A stretch of DNA of 64,000 nt from an uncultured Candidatus Melainabacteria bacterium. Lineage in GTDB: Bacteria > Cyanobacteriota > Vampirovibrionia > Gastranaerophilales > Gastranaerophilaceae. Positions 59,575 through 64,000 of the stretch are shown in pieces. The notes below the pieces were generated by a model. The model had not been told where the DNA came from. It worked only from the letters and a program-made list of their open reading frames with translations, and made no database searches. The position numbers were made by a program, and so were the translations under genes. The number at the start of each line of letters is the position of its first letter. The stretch's first letter is position 1. The DNA lies in assembly GCA_934754655.1 (NCBI GenBank), contig CAKVIC010000014.1, forward strand, positions 1-64,000, given 5' to 3'.

Positions 59575-60948
59575 ATGAAATTACATAATTCATATACAAA
59601 TCAATTGGAAGAGTTTACCCCTATTGAAGAAAATAAAGTTAAAATGTACGTTTGCGGTCCAACTGTTTATGATAACGCACATCTTGGTCATGCAAGATGT
59701 TACATAACTTGGGATGTTTTATACAGATATTTAAAATTTAAAGGTTATGACGTTACATATTGCAGAAATGTTACAGATGTTGATGATAAAATTTTAAAAA
59801 AATCTGCTCAAGAGGGTAAAACTCCAGAAGAAGTTTCAACTTATTGGTACAAAAGATTTTCTGATAGCATGAAAGCTTTAAATAATTTAAAACCAGATAT
59901 AGAACCTTTTGCTACAAAAACATTAGGTGAAATGATAGCAATGGTTAAAGTATTAATAGAAAAAGGCTTCGCATACGAATCAAACGGTGATGTTTATTTT
60001 AGAGTAAAAAAATTTCCTAAATATGGTTATTTATCTAAACAACCCATTGACCAACTAGAAAGCGGAGCAAGAATTGAAGTTGGAGAACATAAAGAAGATC
60101 CACTAGATTTTGCATTGTGGAAAAAGGATGAAAAATTCGGTTACAAATCTCCTTGGGGAGTTGGACGTCCTGGTTGGCACATTGAATGTTCAGCTATGAG
60201 CAGAAAATATTTAGGCAAAACTCTAGATATCCACGCCGGTGGTGCTGATTTAATATTCCCACATCATGAAAATGAAATTGCGCAATCAGAATGTGCAAAT
60301 GGCTGTAAATTTGTTAATTATTGGTTACATAACGGTTTTGTAACAATAAACAAAGAAAAAATGTCTAAATCATTAGGTAACTTTTTAACAATTGATGATA
60401 TTTTAAAAAATTATGATGCAAATACGATTCGCTTTTTCATATTAACCAATCATTATAGAATGCCTGTTGAATTTTCAGATGAAGCGTTGCAAGCTGCTGC
60501 AAATGGCGTTAAAAGAATTACCAACGCAAAACAAACTAAAATTGACGAGAACTTGGATATCACAAAATTTGAAGAATACAAAGAATTTGTAAACGCAATG
60601 GATGAAGATTTAAACACATCAAAAGCGTTAGCAGTATTATTTGATTTAACAACAAAAGCTAATAAAGATGTGGATTATGCATATACATTATTATTTAAAT
60701 TAGCAACAGTTTTAGGGTTAACTTTTGAAAAAGCCCAATTGTCAGTGACAGAGTTAAGCACTGTTTTATCAAATGTTTCAAAAGAAACTGGACTTGAATT
60801 TAAAAGTATGGAAGATTTAATTAAAATCAGAAACGATGCGCGCGCTGAAAAAAACTGGGAAGTTGCTGATAAAATCAGAATTAGCTTAGATAAAGCCGGA
60901 ATTGTATTAAAAGATTCAAAGGAAGGCACTGCTTGGGAATTAAAATAG
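59575..60948 (+). CDS. cysS: Cysteine-tRNA ligase
   Basis: A 457-residue class I synthetase that charges tRNA-Cys. The HIGH-type motif is HLGH (36-39), preceded by the zinc Cys of YVCGPTVYD. KMSKS lies at 262-266. GWHIECSAMS and HAGGADLIFPHHENE hold the other zinc ligands and the Cys-binding pocket. The C-terminal anticodon-binding domain is complete. AGGAGTGAGG precedes the ATG. The spoIID gene starts inside its last 16 bp. Confidence 0.97.
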   Translation: MKLHNSYTNQLEEFTPIEENKVKMYVCGPTVYDNAHLGHARCYITWDVLYRYLKFKGYDVTYCRNVTDVDDKILKKSAQEGKTPEEVSTYWYKRFSDSMKALNNLKPDIEPFATKTLGEMIAMVKVLIEKGFAYESNGDVYFRVKKFPKYGYLSKQPIDQLESGARIEVGEHKEDPLDFALWKKDEKFGYKSPWGVGRPGWHIECSAMSRKYLGKTLDIHAGGADLIFPHHENEIAQSECANGCKFVNYWLHNGFVTINKEKMSKSLGNFLTIDDILKNYDANTIRFFILTNHYRMPVEFSDEALQAAANGVKRITNAKQTKIDENLDITKFEEYKEFVNAMDEDLNTSKALAVLFDLTTKANKDVDYAYTLLFKLATVLGLTFEKAQLSVTELSTVLSNVSKETGLEFKSMEDLIKIRNDARAEKNWEVADKIRISLDKAGIVLKDSKEGTAWELK

Positions 60949-62570
60949 TAAAAAAAATATTAACAATATTTTTATATATTTTATTGTGTTTTAGCTGGCA
61001 AAATTGTGCTTTTGCCGGAGAAGTTGGTGATATTGTAAGAGTCGGCTTAACAGACAATAATTTTCAAAATGTACTAAAACAAGATATTACAATTTTTGGA
61101 ACTGCAGAATGCGATATATGCGACAAAATTTCTCGTAAAGTTTTAATTCATATTCCTGCTAACTCAGAAATTAATATAAAAAATGGACTTTCAGGACTAA
61201 CAGTCACATATAATGTTTCTGTAGCTACGCTTAGAGATTTTGTTATTATTTGCCCTTCTGGCTTGTTAGGTGTAAAAGATTTAAAACGAAAAGGCAAACA
61301 AGCTTTATATCATGGTGCATTTGAAGTTACACAGTCAAAAGACCATAAAGGCTTTTATTTAATTAATCTTATTGAAATTCAAGATTATTTAAAAGGGGTT
61401 GTTCCAAACGAAATGCCTATTAAATTTGGGCTTGAAGCTTTAAAAGCTCAAGCGGTTGCGGCAAGAAACTATGTTTTAACACCACGGACACAAGCTTATA
61501 GTGAATTCAATGTTGTCGATAGCGTATCAAGCCAAGTTTATTTTGGAGCAAACACAGAAGAAGATTTATCTACACGCGCAGTATTAGAAACAGATGGAGT
61601 TTTAGCATTATATGATAATATGCCGATTTTAACCTTGTACAGTTCTACTGCTGGCGGATATACAGAAAGTTATGCATTCTCATTTTCAGATCCATTAACA
61701 AAAGCTTTTCCTGCAGCTCACAAACCTTATTTAGTAGCGGTTCCTGATAAAGAAGAATTTGAAAAACTTGATAATGAGGAAAAAGCCAAAGAATTTTATA
61801 CAAATAAAATTCCATCTTATGATGTTGATTCGCCATATTATCGCTGGCAAAAACAATGGGCGGTTGGCGAATTGGAAAATGTTTTAAAAAAGACACTAGT
61901 TGCTCAATCAAAAACAGGTTTTATTAATCCTATATTTACACAAAATGATGATTTGGGTAGGATAAAAGATATTAAAGTAATGAAGAGAGGCGCTTCTGGT
62001 AAGGTTGTCGAATTAGATTTAATGACAACAAAAGGTTGCTATAGAATTTCAAAAGAACTTGTGATAAGAAGAGTTTTTCAAAAAAATGGAATTTCTTTAC
62101 CTAGTGCAAATGTCGTTTTTGAAAAAAAATCAGATAATGAAGGCAATATTACTGACATAATAGCATACGGCGGAGGCTTTGGACATGGGGTCGGTATGAG
62201 CCAATATGGAGCCGGATATATGGCAACTAAATTAAATCAACCTTATTATAACATTTTAAGACATTATTATAAAAATATTACATTAGGCACAATGCCTGTT
62301 TTAGTATCAAATAACGAAGTTAAACAAAATTTTTGGGCTCCAATTGGGCGTGCACAAATTGTTATAGTAGGTCAATCGGTTCCCAAAATTAGCGTAATAA
62401 TTAATGGCAAACGACAAGAATTCACAATTGAAAAAGGTTTATTCCAACGCGATGCAAAAATTGATATTTCAAGATTTATTGAAGATGGGGAAAACAATAT
62501 TATTTTTCAACCGTCAATTTGTCCTCTAAAAATGTATGTAGAATTAGTTGAAAAACTAAACGTCGATTAA
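60933..62570 (+). CDS. SpoIID/LytB-domain cell-wall protein, TTG start
   Basis: A 545-residue protein with a signal peptide (about 1-29, MGIKIVKKILTIFLYILLCF...) and a SpoIID domain (about 130-460). That domain has IEIQDYLKGVVPNEMP, LKAQAVAARNYVL, TLYSSTAGGYTES and the final YGGGFGHGVGMSQYGA. SpoIID is a lytic transglycosylase acting on denuded peptidoglycan; in non-sporulating cyanobacteria-like bacteria it is a general wall enzyme. The start is TTG behind AAGGAAGG within cysS; no later start keeps the signal peptide. The C-terminal 80 residues look like a small beta domain. Confidence 0.88.
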   Translation: MGIKIVKKILTIFLYILLCFSWQNCAFAGEVGDIVRVGLTDNNFQNVLKQDITIFGTAECDICDKISRKVLIHIPANSEINIKNGLSGLTVTYNVSVATLRDFVIICPSGLLGVKDLKRKGKQALYHGAFEVTQSKDHKGFYLINLIEIQDYLKGVVPNEMPIKFGLEALKAQAVAARNYVLTPRTQAYSEFNVVDSVSSQVYFGANTEEDLSTRAVLETDGVLALYDNMPILTLYSSTAGGYTESYAFSFSDPLTKAFPAAHKPYLVAVPDKEEFEKLDNEEKAKEFYTNKIPSYDVDSPYYRWQKQWAVGELENVLKKTLVAQSKTGFINPIFTQNDDLGRIKDIKVMKRGASGKVVELDLMTTKGCYRISKELVIRRVFQKNGISLPSANVVFEKKSDNEGNITDIIAYGGGFGHGVGMSQYGAGYMATKLNQPYYNILRHYYKNITLGTMPVLVSNNEVKQNFWAPIGRAQIVIVGQSVPKISVIINGKRQEFTIEKGLFQRDAKIDISRFIEDGENNIIFQPSICPLKMYVELVEKLNVD

Positions 62571-62583
62571 GGATAGTTTACAA

Positions 62584-64000
62584 GTGGAAAATACAAAAAA
62601 CGAAACAATGGGAGTCTTAAAAGCAGCTTGGCTTATAGCATTAGTTACAATAGCCAGTAAACTTATAGGCTTTGTAAGAGATATGGTAGTTGCAAATTTT
62701 TACGGTGCAACATTAGTTTCTGACGCATATTTTTATGCTCTTCAAATTCCATCATTAGCAATAATCATTTTAGGTGGAGTTGGCGGCCCATTTCATAGTG
62801 CAACGGTTGCAGTATTTTCAAAACTAATTCCAAATATCAATTCTAAGCCTACGGAAGTTGTAAATAAATTATATAGCACTTTTTTAACAATAACTTTTAT
62901 ATTTTTTGCAATACTTGCGATTATAGGTTATTTCTTTGCCGATAAAATCATGGGTTTAATAATTTCTGCAGGCTCACCGGAGTTAATAAACTTAGCCACA
63001 CAGCATTTTAAAATTATGTCACCAATAATTTTAATCGGAGGAATTATCGGTATTTATTATGGCTTATTAATTTGTCATAACAAATACATTTTACCTAATT
63101 TATCACCAATGGTTTTAAGTTTAGTAGTAATAGTGTCTATTTCACTAGCTCGTAATGATAATACCGGTATGGTATTAGCTATAGCAACGACAGTAGGTGC
63201 AATTTGCCAATTATTATTACAATTTCCAGCAATTAGAAATATAGGTTATCGAATTAAACCTAATTTAGACATTACTAATAATCAGAATCTAAAAAATCTT
63301 ATGGAATTATTATTTCCTGCCATTTTAAGTTCAACAATGGGACAAATTACAATATATATTGATATGTTTTTTGCCTCTATTTTAAAAGAAGGAGCTTGGA
63401 CTTCCGTTGTATTTGCTAATAGAATTTTTCAATTTCCGGTTGGGATATTAGTAACAGCATTTTTGGTTCCATTATTTCCAATTTTTTCAAGGCTAGCTGG
63501 AGAACAAAAATTTGATGATATAAAAACATATTTTAATAAAGGTGTCGGCGTTTTATTTTTTACGGCAATACCTATGATAATTTTAATATTGACCCTCGCA
63601 CAAGACGGCATATCGTTAGTATTTGAAAGAGGAGCTTTTGATTCTAACGCTGTTGTTATGGTATCAGAGGCCTTGTGTTTTCTATCATTTTCAATATTGC
63701 CTTATGTATTTAGAGATTCTATAACTCGCGTATATTATGCATTTAATGATTCAAAAACACCTTTTATTATAGCAATGACATCTATTTTACTAAAAGCCAT
63801 TTTGAATTACATCTTGATAATCAAATTAAATATGGGCATCGCAGGTATTACGCTTTCAACCTCTTTTATAACTTTATTTAATGCAACATGTTTAGGTTTA
63901 TTAATTTCTAAAAAAATTAAACTTGATTATAAAACTTTGTTCTTTAATTTTGCAAAAATGCTATTAGCAGGCTTTATAACTTTTGTTGCTTGTATATTAA
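62584..64000 (+). CDS. murJ: Lipid II flippase MurJ (3' end outside the window)
   Basis: A multi-pass membrane protein cut by the window edge after 472 codons; the frame is open throughout. VLKAAWLIALVTIASKLIGFVRDMVVANFYGA is the N-terminal MATE/MurJ signature, and FGNRIFQ-like FANRIFQFPVGILVTAF and FERGAFDS follow in the usual order. It flips lipid II to the outer face for peptidoglycan synthesis. The start is GTG with AAGGA 10 nt upstream; the ATG eight codons later has no ribosome site. It follows spoIID by 13 bp, a wall-synthesis pairing. Confidence 0.92.
   Translation, partial: MENTKNETMGVLKAAWLIALVTIASKLIGFVRDMVVANFYGATLVSDAYFYALQIPSLAIIILGGVGGPFHSATVAVFSKLIPNINSKPTEVVNKLYSTFLTITFIFFAILAIIGYFFADKIMGLIISAGSPELINLATQHFKIMSPIILIGGIIGIYYGLLICHNKYILPNLSPMVLSLVVIVSISLARNDNTGMVLAIATTVGAICQLLLQFPAIRNIGYRIKPNLDITNNQNLKNLMELLFPAILSSTMGQITIYIDMFFASILKEGAWTSVVFANRIFQFPVGILVTAFLVPLFPIFSRLAGEQKFDDIKTYFNKGVGVLFFTAIPMIILILTLAQDGISLVFERGAFDSNAVVMVSEALCFLSFSILPYVFRDSITRVYYAFNDSKTPFIIAMTSILLKAILNYILIIKLNMGIAGITLSTSFITLFNATCLGLLISKKIKLDYKTLFFNFAKMLLAGFITFVACIL

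Overview
The window is low-GC DNA, densely packed with genes, from a bacterium with a Gram-negative-type envelope: it carries a Skp/OmpH chaperone, an AsmA-like protein, secreted proteases and MurJ. The best placement is a gut member of the non-photosynthetic cyanobacterial sister group (Vampirovibrionia/Gastranaerophilales). This is inference. It rests on the cyanobacteria-like housekeeping set (NrtR-type regulator, SpoIID, YggT, the TIGR03960 radical SAM protein next to RNase E/G) together with many lineage-restricted proteins and an isolated flagellar/type III export gate. No tRNA, rRNA, CRISPR array, insertion sequence or phage was seen.

Layout. 1-400: a leftward promoter repeat and a 109-bp tandem repeat. 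402-7164: a secreted M16 protease, then a leftward pheT / thioesterase / rluB / coaE operon. 7386-11661: an unknown repeat protein and fliP-fliQ-fliR-flhB. 11864-13512: rpsB-tsf. 13591-14906: a leftward pair of lineage-specific membrane proteins. 15040-18440: ribE-ribBA, an acetyltransferase and a DUF308-type membrane protein. 18593-24002: a block of unrecognised proteins, including an 899-residue filament-like protein, a Gly/Ser-rich hydrophobic protein and small helical proteins. 24108-28683: gap, a phosphohexomutase with an extra N-terminus, and rnpA. 28687-34979: a leftward operon of two very acidic proteins and a zinc-ribbon/ATPase/TPR protein. 35133-44466: metallo-hydrolase, rarA, the radical SAM protein, rng, rsmI and a DnaJ-like protein. 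44603-51240: a histidine kinase-like protein without its histidine, a MalK-type ATPase, an AsmA-like protein and an HExxH protein. 51431-56554: two long-chain acyl-CoA synthetases around skp, then rplU-rpmA. 56663-64000: another unknown membrane protein, an NrtR-type regulator, secG, mtnP, yggT, cysS, spoIID and the start of murJ.

Most interesting points. (1) A conserved promoter architecture, ATGTAACA - 25 or 15 bp - AGCAATTTTT - 13/14 bp - TTTAT-type -10, lies 55-59 bp before the start codon of three unrelated lineage-specific genes. A fourth copy at the left edge points out of the window. (2) Unrelated proteins share a Ser/Asn/Gln-rich N-terminus ending in a V/P-x-F-(K/R/G/H) box, and even a phosphohexomutase carries it. 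(3) The 19409-24002 cluster has features of secreted filament and translocator-like proteins, and the export gate fliPQR-flhB stands alone upstream. A type III-like export system with its own substrates is a testable hypothesis, not a conclusion.
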